Below, one piece after another: positions 15,421-22,774 of a DNA stretch of 26,686 nt (the stretch's first letter is position 1; every line of letters begins with the position of its first letter). The DNA is from CAZAMT01 sp964486145. Its GTDB lineage: Bacteria; Bacteroidota; Bacteroidia; Bacteroidales; JAAAOM01. Both the position numbers and the translations under genes were made by a program. The stretch covers positions 1 through 26,686 of the forward strand of contig CAZAMT010000024.1 of the NCBI GenBank assembly GCA_964486145.1, given 5' to 3'. The notes beneath the pieces were generated by a model. The model had not been told where the DNA came from. It ran no database searches and saw nothing but the letters and a program-made list of their open reading frames with translations.

Positions 15421-17646
15421 ATGGCAAAAACACTGGTAAACAAGCAAGCAACATTCGGTACCATGGCCGTTTTTATGACGACCATTTCCACTATTCTTGG
15501 AGCGATTTTGTTCCTGCGTTTTGGATATGCGGTAGCTCACGTTGGCCTCATAGGAACCATCGGAATCATCCTCCTCGGTCATCTGGTTACCATTCCCACG
15601 GCTCTGGCTGTTGCTGAAATTGCTACCAATCAGCGCGTGATGGGTGGAGGGGCCTACTATATCATTTCACGTTCATTTGGATTAAATATTGGCGGAACCA
15701 TTGGTCTTTCCTTGTTCTTTTCGCAGGCCATCAGTGTTGCATTTTACATTATAGCACTTGCAGAAGCTTTTGATCCAATTCTGGTATACCTGGCGGACCG
15801 GATCAATGTCAATTACATCGATAACCGGTTTATCAGCATCCCTGCCATGACTGTGCTCGGTTTTATTGTATTACGCAGAGGTGCAAATGTTGGTATGAAA
15901 GCCTTGTACGGAGTTGTTGCCATACTCTTTACCTCGCTGATATTCTTTTTCATGGGTGAGTCGGAAGGTAAATTTCAGGAAATTGATATTTATGATTCTG
16001 TTGCTAATCCAGATTCATTTTTTTATGTTTTCACTATAATTTTTCCCGCTTTCACAGGACTCGCAGCAGGCCTGGGCTTATCCGGTGATTTGCGCGACCC
16101 GACAAAATCCATTCCGAGGGGAACCATCCTGGCTACGTTGGTGGGCATTGTTGTTTATATTGCAGTTGCCTTTAAATTAACACTATCAGTAACTCCGGAA
16201 GAAATGGCCTCAGATCAGCTTATCATGCAGAAAATTGCGAGTTGGGGCCCCATCATTCCTATTGGTCTTGCTGCCGCATCACTTTCTTCTGCCATCGGTT
16301 CCATTTTGGTTGCTCCACGGACACTCCAGGCCATTGGCGCTGATGATATTCTGCCTGCAGGTTCAATTAATAAATGGATTTCAAAAGGAAAGCCTGGTGA
16401 TAACGAACCTGTTAACTCTTCCGCATTAAGCGTGCTCATCGCTTTCATTTTTATTGCTGTGGGAGATATTGATTTTGTTGCTCAAATCATATCCATGTTC
16501 TTCATGGTAACGTATGGTGCGATCTGCTTGATTTCATTGCTTGAGCATTTTGCAGCCGACCCGGCATACCGGCCAAAGTTTCGGTCATCGTGGTATTTAT
16601 CCGGAATTGGGGCAGCTTTATCGTTATGGCTGATGTTTAAAATGAACCTGCCATATGCCATTATTTCGCTGATTATTATGGGTACCATCTACTATCTTAT
16701 CAGTGAAGCAAAAGATGGGAGGCGCGGACTTGCGCGCTTGTTTAAGGGCGTGATTTTTCAAATGACAAGGCAATTGCAAATTTTTGCTCAACGTGCCAAT
16801 AAAGAAGACTATGATAATTACTGGCGCCCATTTGTAATCTGCATTTCCAGGGATTCATTCAAACGCCGTGGCGCGTTCGATTTGCTGCGATGGCTTTCCT
16901 TTAAATATGGTTTTGGCACATATATTCATTACATTGAAGGATATTTATCCAAGCAAACGGCAACCGAATCGAAGAATATCCTTGAAAAATTGATCAACCT
17001 TGCGGCTGGAACTAAAAACAAGGTTTACATTGACACCCTGGTCAGCCCTTCCTATACATCTGCCATTGCCCAGGTAATTCAACTTTCAGGTATCTCAGGG
17101 AAAGGAAACAACATGATTCTGTTTGAATTTTCAAGAACCGATCCTGAAAACCTGAACGAACCAATGAAAAATTATTCGTTGATACAGTCCGCAGGATTTG
17201 ATATTTGCATCTTAAATACTTCCTACAAAGGGTTTGGTTATCGAAAGGAAATCCATATTTGGATTACCAGTTTCGATTTTGAAAATGCAAACCTGATGAT
17301 CTTGTTGGGATATATTATTCTTGGACACCCTGAATGGCGCAACGGGTACATTAAAATATTTGCTATTTACAAAGAACAAGAACTTGAAGAGAGGAGAAAA
17401 AACCTGCTGGATTTGATCAAATCAGGCCGTTTGCCCATTTCTCCAGGTAATATCCAGTTAATACCGGCAATCGAAGAAAAGGGAAACAAAACAATGATTG
17501 CTGAAAACTCCAACGAAGCTGATCTGACCATTGTTGGTTTCCGAAAAGAATTATTGAAGTCAAAAGGGGCTGATTTATTTACCGGATACCAAAACATGGG
17601 AAACATTTTATTTGTAAGTTCGCAAAAAGAAAAGGAAATAAAATAA
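15421..17646 (+). CDS. SLC12-type amino acid/cation-chloride transporter
   Basis: The 741-residue protein belongs to the APC superfamily. About twelve membrane helices fill residues 12-425, beginning with the typical first helix TISTILGAILFLRFGYAVAH (unwound at GAI) and followed by MGGGAYYIISRSFG, a conserved APC/SLC12 region. The last 300 residues are a soluble cytoplasmic domain without membrane segments, like the C-terminal domain of cation-chloride cotransporters. This supports the SLC12 group rather than ordinary amino acid permeases. The transported solute cannot be read from the sequence. The gene starts 3 bp after the HAD stop and ends 1 bp before coaD. Confidence 0.85.
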   Translation: MAKTLVNKQATFGTMAVFMTTISTILGAILFLRFGYAVAHVGLIGTIGIILLGHLVTIPTALAVAEIATNQRVMGGGAYYIISRSFGLNIGGTIGLSLFFSQAISVAFYIIALAEAFDPILVYLADRINVNYIDNRFISIPAMTVLGFIVLRRGANVGMKALYGVVAILFTSLIFFFMGESEGKFQEIDIYDSVANPDSFFYVFTIIFPAFTGLAAGLGLSGDLRDPTKSIPRGTILATLVGIVVYIAVAFKLTLSVTPEEMASDQLIMQKIASWGPIIPIGLAAASLSSAIGSILVAPRTLQAIGADDILPAGSINKWISKGKPGDNEPVNSSALSVLIAFIFIAVGDIDFVAQIISMFFMVTYGAICLISLLEHFAADPAYRPKFRSSWYLSGIGAALSLWLMFKMNLPYAIISLIIMGTIYYLISEAKDGRRGLARLFKGVIFQMTRQLQIFAQRANKEDYDNYWRPFVICISRDSFKRRGAFDLLRWLSFKYGFGTYIHYIEGYLSKQTATESKNILEKLINLAAGTKNKVYIDTLVSPSYTSAIAQVIQLSGISGKGNNMILFEFSRTDPENLNEPMKNYSLIQSAGFDICILNTSYKGFGYRKEIHIWITSFDFENANLMILLGYIILGHPEWRNGYIKIFAIYKEQELEERRKNLLDLIKSGRLPISPGNIQLIPAIEEKGNKTMIAENSNEADLTIVGFRKELLKSKGADLFTGYQNMGNILFVSSQKEKEIK

Positions 17647-17647
17647 A

Positions 17648-18127
17648 ATGGATAAAATAGCCGTTTTCCCTGGGTCGTTTGATCCTTTTACCGTTGGGCA
17701 TAAGTCAATTGTTATGCGAGGTCTCTCTTTGTTTGATAAAATTATCATTGCAATTGGTTATAATTCCAACAAAAGCGGGTTCATCCCACTAACCAATAGA
17801 ATCAAAATGATCAATGATATTTTCCGGGACGAGGAAAACATATTGGTAGATAGTTACATGGGACTAACCGTAGAATATTGTCAATCGGTGAAGGGACAAT
17901 ACATACTTAGAGGATTGCGAACGGCAGCAGATTTTGAATATGAACGTGCGATTGCCCAGGTTAATAAGTCGATGGCCCCGGAGATTGAATCGGTATTCAT
18001 CCTAACAACCCCGGAATATACACCCATCAATTCGTCAATTGTTCGAGATATTATCCGTCATGATGGAGATGCCAGCAGGTTCATTCCAGAAAATATAAAT
18101 TATAAAAACTATTTACCGGGTACATGA
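17648..18127 (+). CDS. coaD: Phosphopantetheine adenylyltransferase
   Basis: CoaD transfers AMP from ATP to 4'-phosphopantetheine, giving dephospho-CoA, the fourth step of CoA synthesis. The 159 residues show the nucleotidyltransferase motif PGSFDPFTVGH (8-18, TxGH with His18), the substrate loop RGLRTAADFEYE, and the C-terminal motif YTPINSSIVRDI (the usual TxxSSSxVRE). The length is standard for the bacterial enzyme. It begins one base after the transporter stop, and its own TGA overlaps the next gene's ATG by four bases (18124-18127), so expression is coupled on both sides. Confidence 0.96.
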   Translation: MDKIAVFPGSFDPFTVGHKSIVMRGLSLFDKIIIAIGYNSNKSGFIPLTNRIKMINDIFRDEENILVDSYMGLTVEYCQSVKGQYILRGLRTAADFEYERAIAQVNKSMAPEIESVFILTTPEYTPINSSIVRDIIRHDGDASRFIPENINYKNYLPGT

Positions 18128-19572
18128 AATTCAGATACATCATTTTAATTCTTTGCTTCCACATCATAACATGGACAAATGCTTTTTCATCCGAAGTTAC
18201 CATCTTTGGCAAGGCGCCATCCTTTGCCGGAGAGGAAATTACATTTTCAACCTATCACAACCGAATTACAAATCATGTGCAGGTAATGGCCAGTCCTAAA
18301 GTAGATAAGAATGGTAATTTTAAAGCTACATTCGACCTTGATAAAATCAGATATGTTTTTTCTGATCTTGGTATCTTCCACGCTTTTCTATATGCTGAAC
18401 CAGGCAAAACTTACGAAATTGTGCTTCCGCCAAAAAAGAAAAAAACAACAGCTCAGATTCTCAATCCATTTTTTAAGGAACGTAATATCCATGTCGGGAT
18501 TAAAAACTCGGAGATGAATGATTTGAATTTTCTTATCAAATCATTTGAAAGCTCTTACCAACCATATTTCAGGAAACATGTTACCAATGTTATGGTTGAA
18601 AATGATTTTACAGCCATGGATTCGGCTATACAGTCAATAAAAGCTCCGTACCTCAACATCGAATCACCGTATTTTAATACGTATATGAAATACAGGTTTG
18701 GTTTCTTAAGGTATATGGCTTATCAGAAAAAATCAAGGCACATCTCTGACCAGTTTTTCCTTGATGAACCGGTACATTATTACAATGTTGCCTACATGGA
18801 ACTGTTCAATAAAGTATACGACAAGTACTTTAGTTTTTTTTCAAGAACAGATTATGGTAAAACAATTTTTACGGATATTTCCAAAAACAAAAGCTGGACC
18901 GACCTCAGAAAAACGTTGTCCGAAGACAACGTGCTTGAAAACGATACCCTGATAGAACTGGTTGCCCTTAAATCGCTTCATGATGAATTTTATTCCGATG
19001 AATTTTCCAGGTCTGCCATTATGGCAATACTTGATTCCATTTATTTGCAAACAGACATCCAAATCCATAAAGAAATTGCAAAAAACATCAAAGAAAAAAT
19101 ATCAAAACTACTAATCGGCTATGCACCACCCTCCTTCCAGCTTTATGATAAAGACAGTATCCTGGTGACCCTTGATTCACTGAAAGGTAATTACGTGTAT
19201 TTGAACTTTTGCTCATGCCTGAGTTATTCATGTTTTAACGAATTTGGAAGTATTGACCGGTTTTTGCAACGCATTAGCCCTACCATTAAAAATTTTAAGG
19301 TTTTGACCGTTGTCGTTGATGAAAAATTCAATACCATGCAAAAATGTATTGACAGGTATGATTATGAGTGGATTTTTGTACATTATGCATCTCAACCATC
19401 AGTTTTGAAAGATTACGACATCAGGGGATTTCCAACCTATTTCCTGATAGGACCCGATGGAAATTTATTGCTCTCCCCCGCCCCATCACCATCAGAAAAT
19501 TTTGGTGAACGATTGTTTGAAATTATGCGGGATAGCGGTGAATTGTATAATCAACAAAAAAAACTTCCATAA
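18124..19572 (+). CDS. Exported TlpA-like thioredoxin-fold protein, degenerate active site
   Basis: The 482-residue protein starts with a signal peptide (about 1-22; MKFRYIILILCFHIITW then TNAFS). A long N-terminal part (about 25-330) of beta and helical segments, of the kind seen in Bacteroidota TlpA-like proteins, precedes a C-terminal thioredoxin-like domain (about 335-480). The cis-proline Pro437 in RGFPTYF is conserved. Where active family members have WCxPC, this protein reads CSCLSYSC (363-370). Aligned on the strand VYLNF and Glu373, the nucleophilic cysteine is Ser367, the resolving cysteine is Cys370, and two extra cysteines (363, 365) lie just before. It is therefore unlikely to be a normal disulfide reductase. 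It is coupled to coaD by an ATGA overlap and ends the operon. Confidence 0.85.
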   Translation: MKFRYIILILCFHIITWTNAFSSEVTIFGKAPSFAGEEITFSTYHNRITNHVQVMASPKVDKNGNFKATFDLDKIRYVFSDLGIFHAFLYAEPGKTYEIVLPPKKKKTTAQILNPFFKERNIHVGIKNSEMNDLNFLIKSFESSYQPYFRKHVTNVMVENDFTAMDSAIQSIKAPYLNIESPYFNTYMKYRFGFLRYMAYQKKSRHISDQFFLDEPVHYYNVAYMELFNKVYDKYFSFFSRTDYGKTIFTDISKNKSWTDLRKTLSEDNVLENDTLIELVALKSLHDEFYSDEFSRSAIMAILDSIYLQTDIQIHKEIAKNIKEKISKLLIGYAPPSFQLYDKDSILVTLDSLKGNYVYLNFCSCLSYSCFNEFGSIDRFLQRISPTIKNFKVLTVVVDEKFNTMQKCIDRYDYEWIFVHYASQPSVLKDYDIRGFPTYFLIGPDGNLLLSPAPSPSENFGERLFEIMRDSGELYNQQKKLP

Positions 19573-19633
19573 ATTTCATCTGAATCATATGGATGTTTGC
19601 TAAATGTTCAAATTGTGCAATCAGAATCATCAA

Positions 19634-19667
19634 TGGTTAAAGCAAATAGGGCCAATATCCCTAACCA
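19634..19667. terminator. Possible bidirectional terminator hairpin
   Basis: TAGGG (19647-19651) pairs with CCCTA (19659-19663), and TGGTTA/TAACCA arms flank or compete with it (19634-19639 and 19662-19667). It lies between two convergent genes and covers the NUDIX stop codon. The following T-run (ATTTTG) is short, so the terminator call is weak. Confidence 0.3.
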
Positions 19668-20275
19668 ATTTTGCCTGATTTCTCCAATACCTCAATGATG
19701 GAATTGAACATGTTTTGATAATAATCCTTCAGTTGATCCGTTGAAACCCAGACTGCATGGGTAATATCTTCATTAACCTGTGGTATCAGAACATCCTTGC
19801 CACTGTTTGAGAGATGATACCACCTGGTTTGCTTCAAAACAGCATTGTTGCCAATGTAATAGGTATGATATGTGTCTGTGATAAAACCATTCAATGTTAA
19901 ATCCTGCAGGTTTGTCTCCTCAGACACTTCACGAATGGCTGTTTGTTCAAGGGTTTCTTCCCGTTCATTTTTTCCTTTGGGTAAATCCCATTTGCCTCTT
20001 CTAAAAATCAGTAATACTTGATTGTCAGGATTCGATACTATTCCACCCGCAGCTTTTACCAGCGAATAATACGAGGCAAACTGACGAAAGAGGTAATCAG
20101 CATCCTCAAAATAAATCAATAAATTTGGTGTATCTGCTTGTTCAAAATTTGAAATTGTTTTTCGCAACATTTCGTGGTTTTCGTACTTTATTACCTCATC
20201 GTACGGGTTATCACTGGTTTTTGGAAAACTGTTTGCAAGATATAGTATTCGGTCGTTAAAAAAAACTTTATACAT
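19661..20275 (-). CDS. NUDIX hydrolase
   Basis: The NUDIX box G-x5-E-x7-REVSEETNL is present at residues 101-123 of the chosen protein, with Asn in place of the usual glycine near its end. The core includes GKWDLPKGK before the box. NUDIX enzymes hydrolyse nucleoside diphosphates linked to another moiety; this one's substrate is unknown. The open frame extends 38 codons further upstream, but that part is antisense to pyrE and looks non-coding. ATG 20275 gives a 204-residue protein starting MYKVFFNDRILYL, which matches the start I expect for this Bacteroidota family. The N-terminal 70 residues form a separate small domain. It is divergent from pyrE with 7 bp between start codons. Confidence 0.88.
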   Translation of the reverse strand: MYKVFFNDRILYLANSFPKTSDNPYDEVIKYENHEMLRKTISNFEQADTPNLLIYFEDADYLFRQFASYYSLVKAAGGIVSNPDNQVLLIFRRGKWDLPKGKNEREETLEQTAIREVSEETNLQDLTLNGFITDTYHTYYIGNNAVLKQTRWYHLSNSGKDVLIPQVNEDITHAVWVSTDQLKDYYQNMFNSIIEVLEKSGKIG

Positions 20276-20278
20276 TTG
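20248..20278 (+). promoter_or_regulatory. Predicted promoter of pyrE inside the NUDIX 5' end
   Basis: TACATTTG at 20271-20278 matches TAnnTTTG exactly, with TTCG at 20248-20251 as a -33 element 19 bases upstream. The -7 box covers the NUDIX start codon (20273-20275). Transcription would begin at about 20283-20286, at or just before the pyrE start, so the mRNA would be leaderless or nearly so. Confidence 0.5.
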
Positions 20279-20282
20279 GTGA

Positions 20283-20921
20283 ATGAAAAATATGAAACAA
20301 AAAATTGCTGAACTACTACTGCAAAGTAAAGCAATTAAGTTAGAACCAACAAAACCTTTTACCTGGGCCTCCGGATGGAAATCACCCATCTATTGCGACA
20401 ACCGGATAACACTGTCGTACCCTGAAATTCGATCTGAAATAACCAATGCATACCTCACGGTAATTAATGAAAATTTTATGGATGTAGAAGCGATTGCCGG
20501 AGTTGCAACTGGTGCCATCGCACAAGGTGCCTTGGTTGCCGAAAAGCTCGGATTACCATTTGTTTATGTACGATCTGTACCGAAATCACATGGCACAAAA
20601 AATCAAATTGAAGGTGAAACAGCCGAAAACCAGAGAATTGTAGTTATTGAAGATTTGGTTTCCACAGGTGGCAGCAGCCTGAAAGCAGTTATGGCACTTC
20701 GTGATGCAGGTGTAAATGTATTGGGAATGGTAGCAACTTTCACCTATGGTTTTCCTGTTGCTGAGGAAAACTTTAGCAAACACCATTGCTCTCTGCATAC
20801 CCTTAGTGATTACCAGGCCCTGCTTAAGCTTTCACTTGAAACAGGGTTTATTGAAAAATCACAGTTAGATTTACTCAAGGCCTGGCGGGAATCACCTGAA
20901 AGATGGATTTACAAAAAATAA
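20283..20921 (+). CDS. pyrE: Orotate phosphoribosyltransferase
   Basis: PyrE joins orotate to PRPP, giving orotidine 5'-monophosphate in pyrimidine synthesis. Key parts of the 212-residue protein: WASGWKSPIYCDNR (orotate/5' region near the N-terminus), the YVRSVPKSHGTKNQ flexible loop with catalytic Lys, and the PRPP-binding signature VVIEDLVSTGGSS (120-132). Two in-frame ATGs (20283 and 20292) are possible. The predicted promoter lies so close that the second start would leave a short leader, while the first would be leaderless. The enzyme N-terminus tolerates either. The NUDIX gene diverges from it. Downstream, a 112-bp repeat separates it from the SRPBCC gene. Confidence 0.95.
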   Translation: MKNMKQKIAELLLQSKAIKLEPTKPFTWASGWKSPIYCDNRITLSYPEIRSEITNAYLTVINENFMDVEAIAGVATGAIAQGALVAEKLGLPFVYVRSVPKSHGTKNQIEGETAENQRIVVIEDLVSTGGSSLKAVMALRDAGVNVLGMVATFTYGFPVAEENFSKHHCSLHTLSDYQALLKLSLETGFIEKSQLDLLKAWRESPERWIYKK

Positions 20922-20948
20922 AAACGAATAAAAATATAATAAACAATG

Positions 20949-21060
20949 TCGGTTGTAAATAATTTATGAACCGGGGACAACTTGCCCTGATTTATCGGGG
21001 AAGGACTGCCTGCCCCGATATTTTTTCGGGGAGGTCAACGAAATTAATTAATAAGGCTAA
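20949..21060 (+). repeat. 112-bp intergenic repeat, copy B
   Basis: This is the second copy of the element at 8379-8490, in the same orientation, with seven substitutions and no gaps. Its two tandem units are 20975-21002 and 21003-21032. Stems are CCCTGA 20985-20990 with TCGGGG 20995-21000 (one T-G pair) and CCCCGA 21013-21018 with TCGGGG 21026-21031. It starts 27 bases after the pyrE stop and ends 33 bases before the SRPBCC start codon. The stems are slightly longer than in copy A, so this may be the less decayed copy. Confidence 0.9.
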
Positions 21061-21093
21061 GATCATATCCCATATCCCCCAAATTTGAAACTT

Positions 21094-21498
21094 ATGAAAA
21101 TTGAAAGCAGGATAGGAAAGTTAAATGGAAAAGACGAAAAAGCATTTGAATTTTTAACGGACTTCAATAATTTTAAAGGATTAATTCCCCAGGACAAGGT
21201 CAAAGATTTTAAATCGGATACCGAGAGTTGTTCCTTTTCGGTACCCGGGATTGGCAGGGCCGGTCTGAAAATTGTGGAAAAAGAAAGGCCAAAACTGGTA
21301 AAAATTCAGTCAGATGAACAAACAACATTTGACTTCTCCCTTTGGATACAGTTAAAACAGGTTACTGAAAATGATGCAAGGGTAAAAATAACCGTTGAAC
21401 CTCAATTAAACCCGATGGTTGAAATGATGGCTAAAAAGCCACTGAAACAGTTTGTTGATACCCTGGTAAACCACCTGGAACAAGTTAGCTTTCAATAA
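21094..21498 (+). CDS. SRPBCC-family small protein
   Basis: This 134-residue protein has the beta-alpha-beta layout and hydrophobic pattern of a START/SRPBCC (polyketide cyclase-like) ligand-binding fold, ending in a long C-terminal helix (KKPLKQFVDTLVNHLEQ). The ligand is unknown. The frame can be read from TTG 21085, but ATG 21094 fits the start of family members (MKIESRIGKL) and is preferred. I recall a SRPBCC gene between pyrE and birA in many Bacteroidota, so the neighbourhood supports the call. Its last 14 bases overlap the end of birA on the other strand. Confidence 0.82.
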   Translation: MKIESRIGKLNGKDEKAFEFLTDFNNFKGLIPQDKVKDFKSDTESCSFSVPGIGRAGLKIVEKERPKLVKIQSDEQTTFDFSLWIQLKQVTENDARVKITVEPQLNPMVEMMAKKPLKQFVDTLVNHLEQVSFQ

Positions 21499-22243
21499 CA
21501 GGAAACTCAATTTCTTTAAAGGAAAACAATACAGGCTCAGGTTGACCGGTTTTTTGAAAAACAAGTTCACCTGTATCAAGCACATCGGTAATCTTTCCCG
21601 AAATGTTACCATGATTGGATATAAATTCATGATTTTCATTTAAAAGGTAAGCCCGTTTCAAATACTCTGATTTAAGTAAACCAAATTTTTGGTTGGAAAA
21701 TTGCTGATACCGGAAATTCAGTTTATCAATAAACCGCTCAAGCAAATCCTCAATTTTAACTGCTGTACCACGAACGAGAGCTAACGATGTGGGGTTTTTC
21801 ACTTTTTTTGGGAAAGAAGTCTGGTTAACGTTTAAGCCGACACCGACAACCGATGCAGACAACAAACTTCCTGATATAGCATTTTCAATCAATACACCGC
21901 AGATTTTATGGGATTGATGCAACAAATCATTGGGCCATTTTATTTGAAATCCATCTGCATATTCTGACAATAAATCATGAAGCGCGAGTGTGACAAAAAT
22001 GGTAATATAAAATTGTTTGTCAGGTGGTAAAAAATGAGGTTCCAAATACAAACTCATGATCATGTTTTTTCCCTCTTCACTCTCCCATGTATTCTCTCCC
22101 TGACCCCTTCCCTTAGTCTGATTTGAGCTGATCACAACAGTTCCGTGTTGTATTTGATTTTCCTCCAACAGTTGATGAACATAGGTGTTTGTAGAGTCGA
22201 TTTCTGATAATCGGTAAATGGTATTTCCCAGCTTTTCTTCCAT
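21485..22243 (-). CDS. birA: Biotin--[acetyl-CoA-carboxylase] ligase
   Basis: BirA activates biotin with ATP and attaches it to the carboxyl carrier protein of acetyl-CoA carboxylase and related enzymes. The catalytic domain has STNTY (17-21), the biotinyl-AMP loop GRGQGENTW (45-53), KWPNDLL (102-108) and KICGVLIE (113-120). The N-terminal helix-turn-helix of E. coli BirA is absent, so this is a ligase only, not a repressor. A longer reading from 22279 adds 12 residues (MYCFQFLYQFYA) that do not fit the family, so ATG 22243 is chosen (252 residues). It is tail-to-tail with the SRPBCC gene (14-bp overlap) and head-to-head with rsfS. Confidence 0.93.
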   Translation of the reverse strand: MEEKLGNTIYRLSEIDSTNTYVHQLLEENQIQHGTVVISSNQTKGRGQGENTWESEEGKNMIMSLYLEPHFLPPDKQFYITIFVTLALHDLLSEYADGFQIKWPNDLLHQSHKICGVLIENAISGSLLSASVVGVGLNVNQTSFPKKVKNPTSLALVRGTAVKIEDLLERFIDKLNFRYQQFSNQKFGLLKSEYLKRAYLLNENHEFISNHGNISGKITDVLDTGELVFQKTGQPEPVLFSFKEIEFPVIES

Positions 22244-22337
22244 GGCATAAAATTGGTATAAAAATTGAAAACAATACAATCAATGGACTGTTATCTTATA
22301 GCTCACAGGATTTTAATTCAATTAAACCCGGGTGGGT

Positions 22338-22345
22338 CAAATATA
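22338..22345 (-). promoter_or_regulatory. Predicted -7 box for birA
   Basis: Read on the minus strand this is TATATTTG, an exact TAnnTTTG match. No good -33 TTTG is found at the usual distance. The leader to the birA ATG (22243) would be about 85-90 bases. Confidence 0.35.
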
Positions 22346-22346
22346 G

Positions 22347-22377
22347 TTTAAAGAGTTTTTTTAAATGATTACATTTG
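22347..22377 (+). promoter_or_regulatory. Predicted promoter of the rsfS-ftsH-cdsA-psd operon
   Basis: TACATTTG (22370-22377) matches the -7 box exactly, with TTTA (22347-22350) as the -33 element 19 bases upstream. The transcript would begin near 22383, about 10 bases before the rsfS ATG. The -33 element is one base from the predicted birA -7 box on the other strand. Confidence 0.55.
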
Positions 22378-22393
22378 TGACTAAATTTAATGC

Positions 22394-22759
22394 ATGATTA
22401 ATAATAGTAAAGAATTATTGTTAGCAAGTATATTGGAAGGAATAAAAAGAAAAAAGGGACAAGAAATAATAAATATTAATTTATCAGAAATTCAGAATTC
22501 TTTCTGCCAAAATTTCATCATTTGTCATGCGGAATCAAACACCCAGGTGAATGCCATTGCAGAATCGGTTCAGGATACTGTTTTTGAAGAACAAAACCAA
22601 AAAGCATGGCACAAAGAAGGTTTGGATAATTGCCAGTGGGTATTGCTTGATTATGCGGATATCGTTGTTCATATTTTTCAAAAAGAATACCGGAATTTTT
22701 ACAAGTTGGAAGATCTTTGGGCAGATGCTACCATTGACAAAATTGAATCAGAATATTAA
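22394..22759 (+). CDS. rsfS: Ribosomal silencing factor
   Basis: RsfS binds ribosomal protein uL14 on the large subunit and blocks subunit joining when nutrients are low. The 121-residue protein matches the family throughout. It has the strand pattern ending in DFIIC-like FIICHAES near residue 40, the WHKEGLDNCQWVLLDYADIVVHIF segment where uL14 contacts are expected, and the terminal YRNFYKLEDLWADA typical of RsfS. It opens the operon, followed 15 bp later by ftsH, an arrangement I recognise from other Bacteroidota. Confidence 0.94.
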   Translation: MINNSKELLLASILEGIKRKKGQEIININLSEIQNSFCQNFIICHAESNTQVNAIAESVQDTVFEEQNQKAWHKEGLDNCQWVLLDYADIVVHIFQKEYRNFYKLEDLWADATIDKIESEY

Positions 22760-22774
22760 GTTGAGGACATAAAA

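Noticed and set aside
20276..20389. Upstream 38-codon extension of the NUDIX gene
   Set aside because: The extra sequence is antisense to pyrE and rich in Ser/Cys/Phe without family support. The start at 20275 gives the expected N-terminus.
21085..21093. TTG start for the SRPBCC gene
   Set aside because: An ATG three codons later gives the usual family start, so the TTG is unnecessary.
22244..22279. Longer birA start
   Set aside because: The 12 added residues do not match BirA family N-termini, whereas ATG 22243 begins directly at the catalytic domain.
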